Source: Warburgia ugandensis
Lineage: Eukaryota > Streptophyta > Magnoliopsida > Canellales > Canellaceae
Direction: 5' to 3'
NCBI GenBank assembly: GCA_035236585.1
Contig: CP141127.1
Location: 43,786,001 to 43,850,000, forward strand
DNA length: 64,000 nt
In this document: in pieces, positions 37,690-51,289 of the stretch
Layout of the letters: every line of letters begins with the position of its first letter
Position numbering within the stretch: the stretch's first letter is position 1
Notes under the pieces: generated by a model
Database searches by the model: none
Told to the model about the DNA's origin: nothing
The model's input: only the letters and a program-made list of their open reading frames with translations
Made by a program: the position numbers and the translations under genes

Positions 37690-38712
37690 GTTGTGTTCCA
37701 ATTTCTAAATGAACAAACTTTTACTATGACTTTAAAAATTGTCCATCAACTTTGAATTTGTGGCCAATCCTAGTATCTTCAATCATGATGGTCCCATATG
37801 GAAATACATCTTTAACAATATAAGGACCAATCAATCGAGTTCTAAGCTTGCTAAGGAAAACATGAAGCTTAGAGTTACTAAAGAGTACCTTTTAGGATGG
37901 AGTAAAGGATTTCCTTCAAATATTTTGATCATGAATAACATTCATCTTTCCTTGTAGATCCTATTACTCTCATAAGCTTCTTATCTAATCTCCTCCAACT
38001 CATTTAGTGGGAGCTTGTGATGTGATCATAATTTAATATTTTAATTTCCCAATAGGCCCTACGCTCTAGTTTCATAAGCAAGTGACAAGTTTTACCACAA
38101 ATAATGTAGTAAAGTGGACATGCCAATTGTGGTTTTAAATGTAGTCAGATATGCCCAAAGAGCATTAGTCAAATAGATAGACCAATCCTTGTGGTCTTCT
38201 ACATAATCTATTTACTAGCCAAATTAGATACTTTGACATGTCCACTTGTTTGTGGGACTTAATGACTATTTTATGATCACTGACCCTACAAGGAATAACC
38301 TTTAGCCATTTGGAAATATAGTCTATAGAAATAGAAAGGTTACCAAAAGAGAGAGGAAATGGCCCCATGATATCTATGACCAAATAGTCAAATACCTCCA
38401 CTATAAGAATGGGGTTTAAAGGCATCATAATACTATGAGTTATCCCACCTAAATTTTGGCACCACTCACATGCCTTACAAAAATTTTGGATGTCTCTAAA
38501 AAGAGTGGGCCAGTAGAAACCGTACTACAAAATATTTGTACATTGTTTCTTGGTAGAAAAATGTCCAATGCATGCATCTGAGTGACAAAAAGAGATGATA
38601 CTAGACTGTTGAATATCAGGCATACATCTCTTAATAATTTGATCCAAGCAGTATTTAATTAAATACCGGTGATTTCAAAAATAGTGTTTGAAATTTGGTG
38701 CAGCTTTAAAAA
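37690..38712 (-). pseudogene. Element A integrase
   Basis: Minus-strand reading shows the zinc-binding H2C2 domain (about 38640-38440: CLDQIIKRCMP, FCHSDACIGHFS, CKACEWCQ), then the catalytic core (about 38395-38180: IDIMGPFPLSFGN, IDYISKW), then the C-terminal SH3-like end (about 37870-37695: GPYIVKDVFPYGTI, HKFKVDGQFLK). The core has lost its middle and later parts, so the DDE triad is incomplete. Translation before about 38710 fades out; this marks the junction with the B/D block. The integrase continues the RNase H broken at about 52215, with about 200 residues missing between, so the junction also lost sequence. Confidence 0.8.
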
Positions 38713-38789
38713 TACTCTCAATCACATGAATCAACTGGTAATTGCAAGTGATAGAAGTCCATCGCATGAGGAATCTCACAGATTTTGAT

Positions 38790-41700
38790 ATTGGTTAGCT
38801 TATATTTAGCCAAAGAAAGGTTTTTTTGACTAAACTAAGAATTTAAATCACATGAAATGGGAAAAATGCATAAAATTATAAATGTGAACTAAATGAAACT
38901 TTCTAAAAATAAAGATTTCTAATGGAATTAGAAACTTTCCTAACTAATATGCATTCAATAAAAAAAACTAATGCAAAACTATAATGAATTAATCTAGGAA
39001 ACTTTACATAAGGAAACTTGCTAAAAATTAAACTTTCCTAAATTAACACATTACTAGTACCAAATCTTTCTAAAACTAATCAAAGAAAATTTTAAAAGCT
39101 AAACTAAAATGCAAATAACTAAACAAGTAATGTTAAACTATCAAGAAATAAAGAAACAATTTACCAACTTAAAGGCAAATCATCCAATCACAATGCACAT
39201 GACCCATGGAGTTGTGCTGATAGTTCATGGAGTAGAAATATGGATATAATGCATGAACTAAAAGCTTGCTAACATGAGATCTAACCAAAACGGTAGCTAA
39301 ACTATCTAAAATTCTAATTAGTTTCCTAATGAATTGAGCAAACAAGGTGTATGGGGCATTGGAAATTATGCATGAATCATGAAAGGTAAATGGTGTAAGT
39401 TTTAATTTTACTAGCAAGCACACATGTGAATGAGGTCAATGACATGAGGAATCTCAAGGTTTTGTATTTTGGTTGGACTTTATTTTAGATTATCTAACCT
39501 AGCCAAAAGAGCTTTTTTTTTAACCCTAATCTAGGAAATGGATTAACATGGAAACATAAGATGGATGAATTAGAAACATGGAATAAGGAAACATACTAAA
39601 ACTAAACAAGATAAACTTAGAACCTTTCCACAAAACATGCATTATATAATATCAATTAATGCAAAACTAAGATGAATTACTCAAGGAAGCTTCTATTAAT
39701 CGAAACTTTTTTAAAACTCACCTTCTAAAAATAACATTTTTCTAAAACTAGAATTAGAAACTTTCTAAAAATATAAATTAGAACTTCCTATAACTATTAA
39801 AAAATATTAACAAATAAACTAATGAAATCTAACAATAACGAAATAATCAAACTTAAGAAAATTGACTTGATTCCCATGCACATGACCCCAAAGGGTGGTG
39901 CACATGGATCATAGATTGGAAAGAAAGATAGGATGCATGAATTGAAAGATAGTGAACATGTAATCCTAACATACCCATGAACAATCACCTAAATACAAAA
40001 TGGTTCTTACAAACTAAGTAATATAGAAGAGAGAAGCTCCATGGAAGATGCACATAGAATACAACTATGGAGGGCATATCTTAACAGCCGTGAAAAAATA
40101 ACGATTTAAAGCAACTAAACCATCCATGAACATTGGGCATCGTACATGAAGTAAGATGGATTTTATTGAATTGAAAAGATTTCAAAAGTATGGTGTGCAT
40201 CATTGACAAACCTATTACCAAAGTAAAGACTTTCAGCCAACTTCTATGCAGTCCAGCAATCCAATTCTAATCTAGCTTGTGTGAAAAGCCAAGGACTAGC
40301 CACGAAGAAAAGGATGGGAATGAGAACAAGGAAAGCAAGGAATTCAAGGAACTTCAGGAACTAAATAACTTGATCCAAAGATCACTAACTCTTGGTTTTC
40401 ATTACAAGAGATTAGTGATCCTTGGATACAAGGATTAAATCAAGACAAAAATAACAAAGAAACTCAAGGAATCAAATAAGGAAAGAAAACTTAGAGTCAA
40501 GGAATCAAATAAAGCAAGGAAAGAAAAGAACAAGCAATGAACTAAGAAGGGAAAACCAACCTTGATTTAGAGTGCAAAAACCAAAGGAAACAAGCAAGGA
40601 GTAATCATGAACTTCAGCAAAGAGCATCCCTTGAAGGCTACGATAAGAGGAGAAACATGTTGAGGACCTTTGGAAGAAGAAATATGGGAGGCTCCACCTT
40701 TTTAGGAGATATGCATCTCTCTCTCTCTCCAAGACGTGTTCCAAGTTGAAAACCCTAGAGATATTTATATATGTGGGTGGTTTGATCCTTCTAAAATTGT
40801 TGAGATCTTATCCTAAGGAGATGTGAAAGAAAGACATAGGATTTCCCTTGAACTTAGGAAGTGTATTAAGATTGGAAAGTGCAAATTGTGGAGCTCCCAA
40901 GTGTTTTTTATGTGGAATTTTGGAGTTAATTGGATAAGTTTAGAAGGTAGGCCACTTAAGGAAAGTTTAGGATGAGATGAGACTTAGAAAGAGGGATAAG
41001 ACGAGAAACTATGAGTTGAATCTAGAAAGTGGAGGTGGCATTAGGATATTGGGTATCCAAGGCAGGAGGTATGGAATGCAAAGTTGAGATAACAAGGTGA
41101 AAATCATGGTAAACTTAGAGGATGTGGGATGTCTTACTATAGAAAATTAAAAAATGTATGAGAGAGACATTAGATGAAGAAATAGGTGGGATGTAATAAG
41201 CCTAAAGGAAAGTGGGATATGCCACTTTTTTTAGGAAGGATGTGTCTAAACCCCCCCATGAGGAATGCTTAGGTGGTGAGAGTTGGAGAGAGATGGGAAA
41301 TGGAATCACTTGTGATTGGACCACCTTGCATGCTTTCTTGCCAATTTATAATATCCTTAATTTACTTGGTAACCATCCCTTGAAAATCCTAATTTTGGCA
41401 TGGATATTGCTTGAAAATCTTCCTTCAATCATGGCACTCCATGTGTATGGCTCATTTGGCTTAGTGGCTCACTTTGATGGCTTATTAGTTGATGGGGCTT
41501 GAATGGCTAATTCCCCTAGCTTCAAGGATTACTTAGTTTGTCACCTTCTAGCATGGGGTCTATGGATAAGGTGGCTTGCATTGCTCCCATGCGAAGGTGG
41601 TGGAAATAGCATCGCTTGTAGATAGACCCATTTTAGTCGCCTTTAGCTCTTCCAATTGCCTCCTTGGATCCACCATCTTGCCTTGAGATGATCTTGACCC

Positions 41701-42004
41701 TTGATTGAACTCTAGATGACTAAAATATAGGCCTTGGCTCAATCCTGATCTTCAATATCATCTAATTCGATCTTAGCCATGGGATCATCACCTTGCTTCC
41801 TACAAAAGAATAAATACCCTATTTAAATCCTAAAAGTTTATGGAAATTTACATACTTACTTTGGATTAGCTTATGAACTTGCAAAATATCATTAGGTCAC
41901 AATCACTTGTCTTATAAATTTTTGGAAAAAAGCATGGAAATAATATTATATTTTATAATGCACGGGCTACTAATTGGGTACCTTTTATACAAAATTGAAC
42001 ACTT
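38790..42004 (-). mobile_element. LTR block D, related to the LTR of element B
   Basis: The right end TTGAACA (42004) is the same terminus as that of B's 3' LTR (43845), and about 41200-41760 matches 43040-43590. The left part contains two tandem copies of a roughly 600-bp unit (about 38760-39400 and 39420-40010), each starting near ATGAGGAATCTCA and containing a CCATGCACATGACCC-like word. It may be a solo LTR or the outer LTR of a partly deleted relative of B. The left edge is uncertain. Confidence 0.6.
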
Positions 42005-43845
42005 ATTAGTGAAATTCTAGAAACATGGGATCATGAAATTTAAATAAAATAGGGCATGGACTAATATGTTTCATGTGATTTAAGGCTTGCAACACCATCA
42101 TAAAATTAGAAATTTAATAAACTTGAAACATGGAAACTAAGAGAAACTTTGCATGAATCATAAACTTTATTGGATGGAATTTGGTACATGCATTGTGCAC
42201 GTGTACATGGAGAACAAAGCTACAAATTGTGCACTATTTTATTACCTAAAACTTGATCCAAAGAAAATTTTAAATGCATTAAAACAATCTTAAACTAATC
42301 TTTGATATCATGCATGTGAAATCCAAAGAGAAATCAAGAGAGTAAGAGCTAGAAGATTGGAAAGAAATCAACAAGAAGAAGTTCTAAATCAAAGTGAGAA
42401 ACAAGGAAAATATAAAAGGGAAACAAAGAGATTCAAAGCTACTATGCTCTTGGATATCACTATAAGAGAAAAGATAACATTCTTCTTGAAGAGTTAAGCA
42501 AGAAAAGTAAGAGAAGTGGGAGCAAGAGCGAGAGGAGAACAAAGAGGAACTAAGTGTATGAAACTTAAACAACAAAAAAAGCAATAAACAAGCAATGAAA
42601 GCAAGGTACTGAGCTGGAATTGAAGTACAAAACCAAAGAAACAAAGCAAAGAAGAAGTTGTGGAAGACAAGGAAAAGCAGCTAAGGTGTTGCTATCCAAA
42701 GCCCTACGAGTATCTCCAAATAGATGTGCTTGATTTCAAAGAGTTAGAAACAACCCCTCTACTTCGATTTGGCTAGGAATCCCATGGGGCACTTATAGAC
42801 TTTTGATTTCTAATTTGATAAGATCTTATCCTATAAAAAGGAGAATTAGAAATAAAAATCTAGGTAGTAAAGTTAGGTGGTTAATTGGAGATAGAAGAAT
42901 AGAAGGTAACGTGAGTGGGTGAGGTGGACTTCAAAATATAAGAAAAGGAAGGAGGAGGCATTGAATTCCAGCCTAGGATGGAGCATGAAATTCCTTCTAT
43001 TAAGGTGTATCATAAGATGAGATGCAATGAAAGTGGCGTAGGTTGAGTGGATGTAATTAGAAGGGGAGTGCCACTTTTTGAGGAAGGTGGCATCAAACTC
43101 CTTCCCTTCTAATTATGAAACATGGTGGATAGGAAAGAGAGAGAAAAATAAGAAAATTTGGCTTGGTTTTTCTCTAGATTGATCCACATATGCATGCATA
43201 TCTTGCCATGTTGATTATCACACAAATTCCTTTCTATTTATTCCTTGAAATTCAATATTTAACATAGGATAATTGCTTTTAAATATCCTCCAATTGTGTG
43301 ATTCCATGTGGCATGGCTCTCATGTGGCTTAGTGGCTCACTTTAATGGCTTAATGCTTGATGGCTTAAATGGCTATGTCCATTGCCTCTAAGGCTTGAAT
43401 GGCTTTGTTTCATTAAGTTTCCTTGTTAGACAGGGAAAGTTCATGCATGGTTCAAATTCTCATACAAAGGAGGTGGAATTGTGTGGCTTTTTGCATGAGC
43501 CCATTTCAATCACCTTTTATCTTTCAATTGCCTTCTTGCTTATCTCAAGATGATCTTAACCCTTGATTTAACTTTGGAATGTTGAAATTTAAGTCTTTTC
43601 CCCTCTTTTGATCTTGATTGTCAAATATTGTCTTACTCGATGTTAGCCATTGGATCATCTCCTCGATAGCTACAAAAGATAAAAAGACTAAAAATTATGA
43701 TAATTTACATACTCTAGCTCTTGAACCTACTAAATATCAAACTTTTGAATTATTAGATCTAAAATTCTAAAAAAATCTTAAAAATGACGCTATAATTTAC
43801 AACACATGGACTAATAATTGGGTACTCTTTATATAAAATTGAACA
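42005..43845 (-). repeat. 3' LTR of element B
   Basis: On the minus strand it starts TGTTCAATTTT directly after a GGTTAGGGATGTGATAAC purine-rich tract (43846-43863), a good Athila-type polypurine junction. Its left part (42040-42940) matches the 5' LTR piece at 51340-52195. The LTR's expected minus-strand terminus, TTTCCAACA as at 51290, is not present at 42005, so the left end is truncated or displaced (a similar word lies near 39355). Confidence 0.7.
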
Positions 43846-45500
43846 GTTATCACATCCCTAACCAGCATTTTGCTAGTCTCAAGAGAAACATATGAATAAT
43901 CATGGAAACAAAAATGGTTGCAATTTTTGTTTGTATTCACAATTACATTTAACATACGCAATAAACCCTTAAATCCCTAGGTTACCTTTAGTAGATGAGT
44001 TGGGCCTTGTGAGGGTTTGTAGTGTATATACTCACAAAATTTTATTAGGTTAAATCCTTTATTTTATCTCTAAGAATTCTTGCACATTAGCACTCTATTG
44101 ACTTGAACAACTTAAAAAATGTAAATGAAAAATTCCACACAAGTTATCCACATACCAAATCAATTTTATTATAGTTATATCTCGGAGTGGAGTGTGTGTA
44201 TGTTACATAAGTTAGGACCTCTAGATAGATGTACTTATAATCCTTTGAAAAGATGTCTTGAGCTCAATTTCCCTCTACTATGCACTTAAAATTAATGCTC
44301 TTAGAGAAAAAGGGTCAAATAAAAATCCAGTCACTACGTGACCGAATTCAACAAGACTGATGGTTCAAATAATCTTATGAGCACAAATGAGACAAAGAAA
44401 TTATGATCCCTATGAATGGCTACCATTACCAAGACCAGTAAGGGTAGTTCTTCTTAATTTCCTAATATTTATATCCTCTTTAAAGCTATCTTCCACCTTA
44501 AGATCAATAAGTCTTTAGATAGGACAAATCGTAGGCCTAAGAATGGTTCATAAAGAAAGGGTATAAGGATTCAAATTTTCAAATCTAGGTAAAGGTCTTC
44601 TATAAATATTGTTTGGATAACTTCTTTTTTAAGTGCTGAAGTGAGTATCTTTTCTACTTTTCTCTTCACTTTCTTAAATTTTTCATTTTTTTTTTTCTTT
44701 GAGGGAAAGGCTTTTCTATGTAAACACTTTGATATTTTTCACATCTATATTTTTTTGTGCTTTTTCTACCATCTCTACTCATTTGAAAGTCAGGATAAAG
44801 TAGATGGGTTTTAAAAATAAAAGGCTTACCAAGAGGATCCAAAGGTCTAATTAATGGTACACTAAGTAGGGGTATAAGTTACTAGGTAGGCTTTATGTCT
44901 CTGGGCTAAAATAAGGATGAGCTATATCATTTCCTAGGTTTCTTAAAACCTATCAATTTCAATAAATGTTTAGTAAAAAGATTTAGTGCTCCTATTGTTT
45001 CTTGGCAATTGACCAAAACAAAGATATTATTATCTTTCAAAGTAATGTGCACTGAAGAAATAGTAAAATTACTTATAATACCTTCGAAAGGTGATTGTCT
45101 CCAATACTCACTAGGTATATAGGTCTCCAATGAATTTCCTCGGGGTCTCCAAGTTGTAACTATCCATTAGTCTAGACTGTGTATTATGTGTAAGTATGTT
45201 TCAAGATTTAACTTTCAGAAAACACTTCAAGACATGACTAAATACAGAATTAAGAATATGAATTTCTATTAAGATGTTATAATAGGTAAAATACTAATCT
45301 TTTGAAAATCAAATTCTCATCATAGTAAAGGAACTTTGACCTTAAAAATATTGGAAACTCAAAATTAGTTTTTTTCAAAATACAAAAAAAATAAAAAATC
45401 TCATGCTATCGACATCCCCAACCTGAACTAAACATTGTCCCAATGTTTTGAAAGTAGAACCATGTATGACAAAAGGATAATGCAGAATGGTGAGACTCTC
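43846..45500 (-). other. 3' noncoding region of element B
   Basis: Lies between the integrase end and the 3' LTR. It shares conserved blocks with 27354-29136 of element A. No open frame longer than about 65 codons is present. A T-rich patch lies at 44660-44700. Confidence 0.6.
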
Positions 45501-45599
45501 TAGAAACCCTAGTTTGCCTCCTAGCGAGAGCTATGTATAATAGCTTCTGTTAGACATACAATGCCATGATGAATGAAAATTTAGTGATGAATGCTAGTA

Positions 45600-46900
45600 T
45601 TAGGGAACATGCTTTAGTGGTTCATAGTATATAAGTTCATTTAGTAAGATTTCTTTTACATCAGGGTTTACTAACTCTAAATAAGGTTTCAACCTTTCCC
45701 ATTGACTTTGAAAATCTCTCCATCCTTTTCTCTCTCGACAGCACCATGTGGATATACTTGTCCTACTATATAGGGTTCTGTCCATTTAGATTGAAGTCTT
45801 CTAAGAAATAGTGCAATCTAGAACTATACAAAAGGATATTTTTTCTTGGGTGAAGCACTTCCACAGAATATGTCTATCATGATTGCTTTTCATGCAGCCT
45901 TTGTATATCATAGCTAACTCATATTCATGTTTCCTTAGTTCATCCAACTCATTGAATTGGCTCTTTCTATGAGTCCCAACTATATCTAGGTCAAAATTGA
46001 TCTTTCTAATGGCCCAATATGCTATATGCTCAAGTTCCACTAGGAGGTGGTAGGGCTTTCCATAGACCAGACAGTAGGTTAACATACCTATAGGGTCTTT
46101 TATGCAGTGCGATAGTCCATAAAGCATTGCTAAGTCTTAAAGACTAGTCTTTCTTGTTTATATTGAATACCTTTAATAAGATTTGCTTTATATCCCTATT
46201 TGACCCTTCTACCTATCCACTGGTCCAAGGATGATAAAGGGTAGCATCGTATTTTCTCAATAAATTCTCAAACACTCTATAGTAGAAGTGTTTACCCCCA
46301 TCACTAATTATGGCCGTAGAGGTAGCAAAGCATGCAATATATTTTCTTTAAGAACTTTACCACCACCTTGTGGTCATTGGTCTTGCACATTATAGCTTCA
46401 ATGCATTTGGACCCATAGTCCAATCCCACAAGGATGTATGAATAAGAAAGAGAGTTTGGAAAAGGTCCCATAAATTCAATGCTCTAAACATTGAAAGGCC
46501 CAATGATAAGAATGAGGTTCACAGGCACCATATTTCTTTTTCCTATGCTCCCTAACTATTGAGATCTAGTATATGTTATGCAGTAAGCTTGTGAATCCCT
46601 GAAAATAGTGGGCAACAAAAACCAAATGGCAAAATCTTTGAAGCTATCTTTCTAGAATTAAAATGGCCCCGCATGCATGGACATGCCAAAAAGAAATGAT
46701 TTCATGATGTTAATTATCAGATATGCATCTACTAGTGACCTGATTAAAATAGTACTTAAAAAAGTATGGATCGTCCCATGTAAATTGTTTAATCTTAACA
46801 ATGAATCTTTTCATATCTTGTTTTAATCAGCGATTAGGCATTTGACTTATGATAAGATAATTAATAGTATTTATGTACCAATGCAACTGGGAAATGTGCA
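45600..46900 (-). pseudogene. Element B integrase
   Basis: The minus strand shows QLLHISQLHWYINTINYLI and a decayed H2C2 zinc region (46800-46560), then the core: IEFMGPFPNSLSYSYI (about 46470), KTNDHKVVVKFLK (about 46370) and, in another frame, IISDGGKHF (about 46300). A long C-terminal part follows (46127-45620), with PYRYVN, NELDELRKHEYELA and ERLKPYLE. Both core aspartates can still be seen but in different frames, with stops in between. The product would have spliced retrotransposon cDNA into the genome; this copy cannot. Confidence 0.8.
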
Positions 46901-46999
46901 ATAGTTGATCTTCTAGAAAGGTTTCTATTGTAGGTACATTTTCACAAGTAGACTCCACAATTAAGCTGGATAAATTGATGGCTACACCATTTTCAAAAC

Positions 47000-48300
47000 A
47001 TTTTTATCCTATATTTCCAAATCAAACTCATGTGGCAATAGTACCCATCACATCAACTTAAGTTTAGCATCATTCATAGAAAGAAGGTATTTCAACACTA
47101 TATGGTCCGAATTAACAATAACCTTAGGTCTTGTGAAGTAAGATCTCAACTTATCCAAAGCAAATATAACTATCAATAACTCTTTTTATGTAGTTTAATT
47201 ATTGGGTTAGGCATCATTTAGTGTTTAGTAAACATAATATATCACATGTGGAAGTGTATTAATATGCTAAAATGGTGTAGTCTGAAGCATCACACATTAT
47301 TTCACATAGTGCACTCCAACCTAGCATTCGAATAATAGGCATAGAAGTTAGTTCAGCCTTCAAGCACTCAAATGCTTCCATACAATTTTCATCAATGTCA
47401 AAATTTGCCTTCTTATAAATAAATTACATAGGGGCTTAGCAATTTTACTAAAGTCCCTAAATAATCATCTTTAGAAACTAGCATGACCTATTAATGAGTA
47501 GATTTCCATCACTGTCCTTAGAGGAGGAAAGTTAAAGATTAAATCCACTTTGGCTTTGTCTACTTCTATATGATTGTATGGTGTGATGTGGCCTAAAACT
47601 ATACCATTTTGGTCCATGAAATGATATCTCTCCTTGTTTAACACTAAGTTCTTTCAGTGACACCTATCAAGGATAAGTTTTAAATGATCCAGGCATTCAT
47701 CAAATGAAGAACTGAACATTGAAAAAATGTCCATAAACACTTCTAAAAACCTCTTCACCATATCTAAAAATATGCTCAACATATACCTTTGAAAGGTAGC
47801 TAGAGCATTACAAAGTCCAAAAGGCACACGACTGTAGGTAAATGTCCCAAAAGTCTAGGTTAAGATAGTTTTCTCCCAGTTCTCAAGTGCTACAGGGATT
47901 TGGTTATAACCAAAGTAACCATCAAGAAAGTAGTAATAACTATGACTAGCTAACCTTTCTACTATTTAGTCTATAAATGGAAGAGAAAAGCGGTCTTTCT
48001 TTGTAACTGAGTTCAATTTTCTATATTCTATACAAACTATCCACTCAGTGGTCATGCAAATGGGTACTAACCCATTATCCTCATTTCTGATTACCATGAC
48101 TCTAAATTTCATAGGGACAACCTGAACTAGGCTGCCTTAAGTGCTATTAGATATAGGGTAGATGACACCAACATTTAGGAGTTTTAGAACTTTTTCTCTC
48201 ACTACCTCTTTCATATTAACGTTTATTGTCCTTTGTGTTTTCCCAGATGATTTAACATTTTCCTCTTGATGGATTCTATGCATACACTTTGATGTCTACT
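47000..48300 (-). pseudogene. Element B reverse transcriptase and RNase H
   Basis: A nearly continuous minus-strand reading covers the palm and fingers: EYRKLNSVTKKDRFSLPF (about 48030-47975), YYFLDGYFGYNQIP (about 47930), VPFGLCNALATFQRYMLSIF (about 47800). The catalytic motif at about 47720-47738 reads FMDIFS where the family has FMDDFS, so the second catalytic Asp is lost. Downstream are the connection blocks (LGHITPY) and an RNase H start near 47270 (CDASDYT). Several in-frame stops are present. Dead by both stops and the active-site change. Confidence 0.85.
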
Positions 48301-48444
48301 ATGGTCCACCCTAAGGCTATCTTATGTTCACTAAGAACATCAAGAAGATTACCTTCCTGTTCTTTATTTAAATTTGAGGCTATGATTATAGGCAATGATT
48401 GATTTGGTCCAAAGTAGGAATATTTTAGATTTTGACGTAAAGAC

Positions 48445-49060
48445 TTAAGGACCAATGTAGGTAGTTTTTTTTATAGATGGCACTGGTATAGAATTGGAAG
48501 GTTGAAGTGCTTCTACTAGGGGACCCCATTTGGAGCTATCCATTATAGGTGCAACATCCAAAATGTTATTTACCTCATCAATGGACTTATTTATATCAAA
48601 ATCATTGCTAAAATGTGCTAGACATGCCTCTAGTGGGTCTAGAATGAACAATGGTGGATTAACATAGTGAAGTAGACCTTCAATGAAATTTACTATACAT
48701 GAATCATTTAAGTCTAGATGCTAATGATCGACATTAAAAACATTGAGCATGAATTTCATATTGCCAAATGATAACTTCATCACACAATTTCTACAATTGA
48801 TGATGATGTTGGATGTTGCTAAAAATGGTCACCCAAGAATGACTTGGATAAGTAAAATTTTGTTGACCTATATTAGAACATCCTCAACCATCCATGTGGA
48901 ATTTCCTCTATCCATCTGCTAACTCCAATGTGGTATTGTTTGGCTTAAGGTCATTGAGCCCAAGTAGCTCATACACTGAAAATGACAACAAATTTACACT
49001 AGCCCCTAAATTAAGTAGTGCCCTATTAATAACATGGTTTCCTATAACACAAGAAATGGT
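48445..49060 (-). pseudogene. Element B protease and linker to reverse transcriptase
   Basis: The retropepsin-like domain is recognised from LLNLGASVNLLSFSVYELLG (about 49022-48960) and ELADRW. In Athila elements the first word is LDLG(A/S)S, so the catalytic Asp (position about 49010) has become Asn. The following linker (48651-48445), DPLEACLAHFSNDFDINKSI, is the typical segment before the reverse transcriptase. Confidence 0.8.
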
Positions 49061-49099
49061 AGGACAAAGTGGATCTCAAAACTTGTAAGGGGTCTGGTG

Positions 49100-50630
49100 C
49101 TGAATCAATGAGCTCACCTGCTTAGTTAGGAAGTCTTCTTCTACACATTGAGCTTCTACTTTTGTGTTCAGAGCTTTATAAGGAACTTGGCATATGCAAG
49201 AGTGTTGTTAATATCATTGTGTAATGGGATATTTATTTGCACATGTTAAGCACATCCCTTTTCTTATTCAAATTAGTTCCTTTCTTAAACTTCTTTAACA
49301 ATTGAGGAAGTGGGGATTTAGGCCATAAGGTTCCTATGCTATAGGCATAGATGGAGTGTCAGATTTTTGTCTTTTGTCTTTCTCCTATGTTTTAGCTAGT
49401 TCAATCTCCTCTCTAGTTTCCTCAATCATTCCAACCTTGTTATCAACCTGATAGCCACTCCTAAGGGTAATTATGGACTTTTCTTGCTCATGGGGTCTAC
49501 TTGAACTTGACCCTATTTCAACTAACTCTTAAGGATTGGAATTGGTTGACTAGGAAATTGTCCCTTTCCTCATTCAATGCAGCAAAGAACTAGCTCATTT
49601 GCATTTCTAATTTGGCAATAGCTTGAGAATTTATAGTTGATCTATGTCTACTCTCATTCTAGATATTGTGTAAGCCCTTATTAGCTTCCTCTTTTTTCTT
49701 AAGGAGCAAATCCATATTGTCCTCAATTGATAGTTTCTTTAGTTGTTGACAAAGCTGAAAACCTGTGTAGGGGAACTGAAGCTTTAGGAAAGTTTTGTTT
49801 GGTTGAAGGGGAACTATAAAGGAACATATTGTCAAACTTGTCCAAACATCCTTCTACAGTGTCTATCTTAAAAGAGTTATCTATGGTCACTCCTATTTCA
49901 TAATGGTCTCCTTTCTTTTAAGGTTGGTTATTTCTCTCTCACCTATTAGAATAATCTTATTGCTAAGAATTTTTAGCTAAAGTTTGGAAAAACTCTCAAG
50001 CCTCTATCATATTTTTCATCATGAGGGCCCCTCCACTAGCTGCATTAACCATTTATCTATTTTGAGGTGTTAGTGCCACATAAAAGTATTGAACTTGCTA
50101 CCATTTTTCAAATCCATGGTGAGGGTACTTCTGTAGTAATTCATTCCACATTTCTCATCATTCATAATATTTTTCGTCATCTTTTTGCTGGAAAATGATA
50201 ATCTCCCTACAAAGGGCATTGGTCCAATAGACAGGAAAGAATTTATTCAGAAAGTTTCTAAACAATGTCCTATGTAGTAATGAAATTGGCCTGTAAGGAA
50301 TTCAGTCATGATTTGGTCTTATCTATTAATGAGAAAGTGAACAACCTAAGTCTAATAGAACCATTTGAAATATTTTAGAATCTAAATGTAGCACAAATAT
50401 CATGGAATTCCTTGATATGTATGTATGGATCCTCTCTCTCTCAATCATAAGATGATAGGTGCAACTATATGACTGTAGATTTAAGTTCAAAGTGGTCTAC
50501 ATTGGTGGGTAATATGGTAATGCATGATGGAGTACTTAGTTGGAGTGGCGCATAGAAATCTCTAATGGCTTTGTGCTCAACTATTGTTGTTGCATGAGGT
50601 TAGGAATTTGGTTTCTTACCCTCACCTATA
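49100..50630 (-). pseudogene. Element B gag
   Basis: The minus strand reads the Athila gag capsid (PF03732): AIRDFYAPLQLSTPS (about 50580), DPYIHIKEFHDICATFRF (about 50430), RLRLFTFSLIDKTKS (about 50350), and a second half near 50140-49960 with QYFYVALTPQNR and NAASGGALMMKN. The part from 49830 to 49100 is a decayed linker. Many stops are scattered throughout. Gag would form the particle that packages the element's RNA. Element A has lost this capsid region. Confidence 0.8.
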
Positions 50631-51289
50631 GGTACATTCAATCCCATGATCTAATGGTACTAACTTAGCATTTTAAGATCGATGATAGTGTGTGTACTAT
50701 ATTGACAAAGCTATCTAAATGATGCAATCTAACTCTAAAAGTGACTCCCAACTCTATATGATGCACAATCAATCATAATGGTTCACTATCGAGCTGTGTT
50801 GATAATCTTTATTAATCTATAGGGTGGTATTAGACCTAGATCTAAATTGTTCCACCTTTTATCCAAGCTTGACAATTGGTTACCAATTAGTTCTTGCTCA
50901 GGGTGGTTAATACAATTCTTATTGAAGGAGGTGTTTAGACCTCAACAACCATCCACGGAAGAAGTGGGAAAATTACTTGGATTTTAGATATTCATTATAA
51001 CCATAATGATCAAAAGCCATTGGAATGACAATAGATCTCCTCCTAAATGGGTCCTACAAGCTTGAAGCCCTAAGTTTTTTGGTACTTTATTTTAAATTAA
51101 GCTTTTAAAGGTTGGAATCTGAACATACAATGAATTGATTTGATGAACTAAGTGAGCCAAGGATCAAGCGATGAAATCCAATCCTTATCTCTTGAGGGTT
51201 CATGTGAAGCCCCTACTGTCAATTTGTTCCAACCACCATACAACAATAAACATGCAATGCAATACAAGGAAAGGAAACTAATGCCTACT

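Noticed and set aside
37739..37957. Plus-strand frame of 72 codons
   Set aside because: It is the opposite strand of the C-terminal end of element A integrase.
48894..49088. Plus-strand frame of 64 codons
   Set aside because: It is the opposite strand of the element B protease region.
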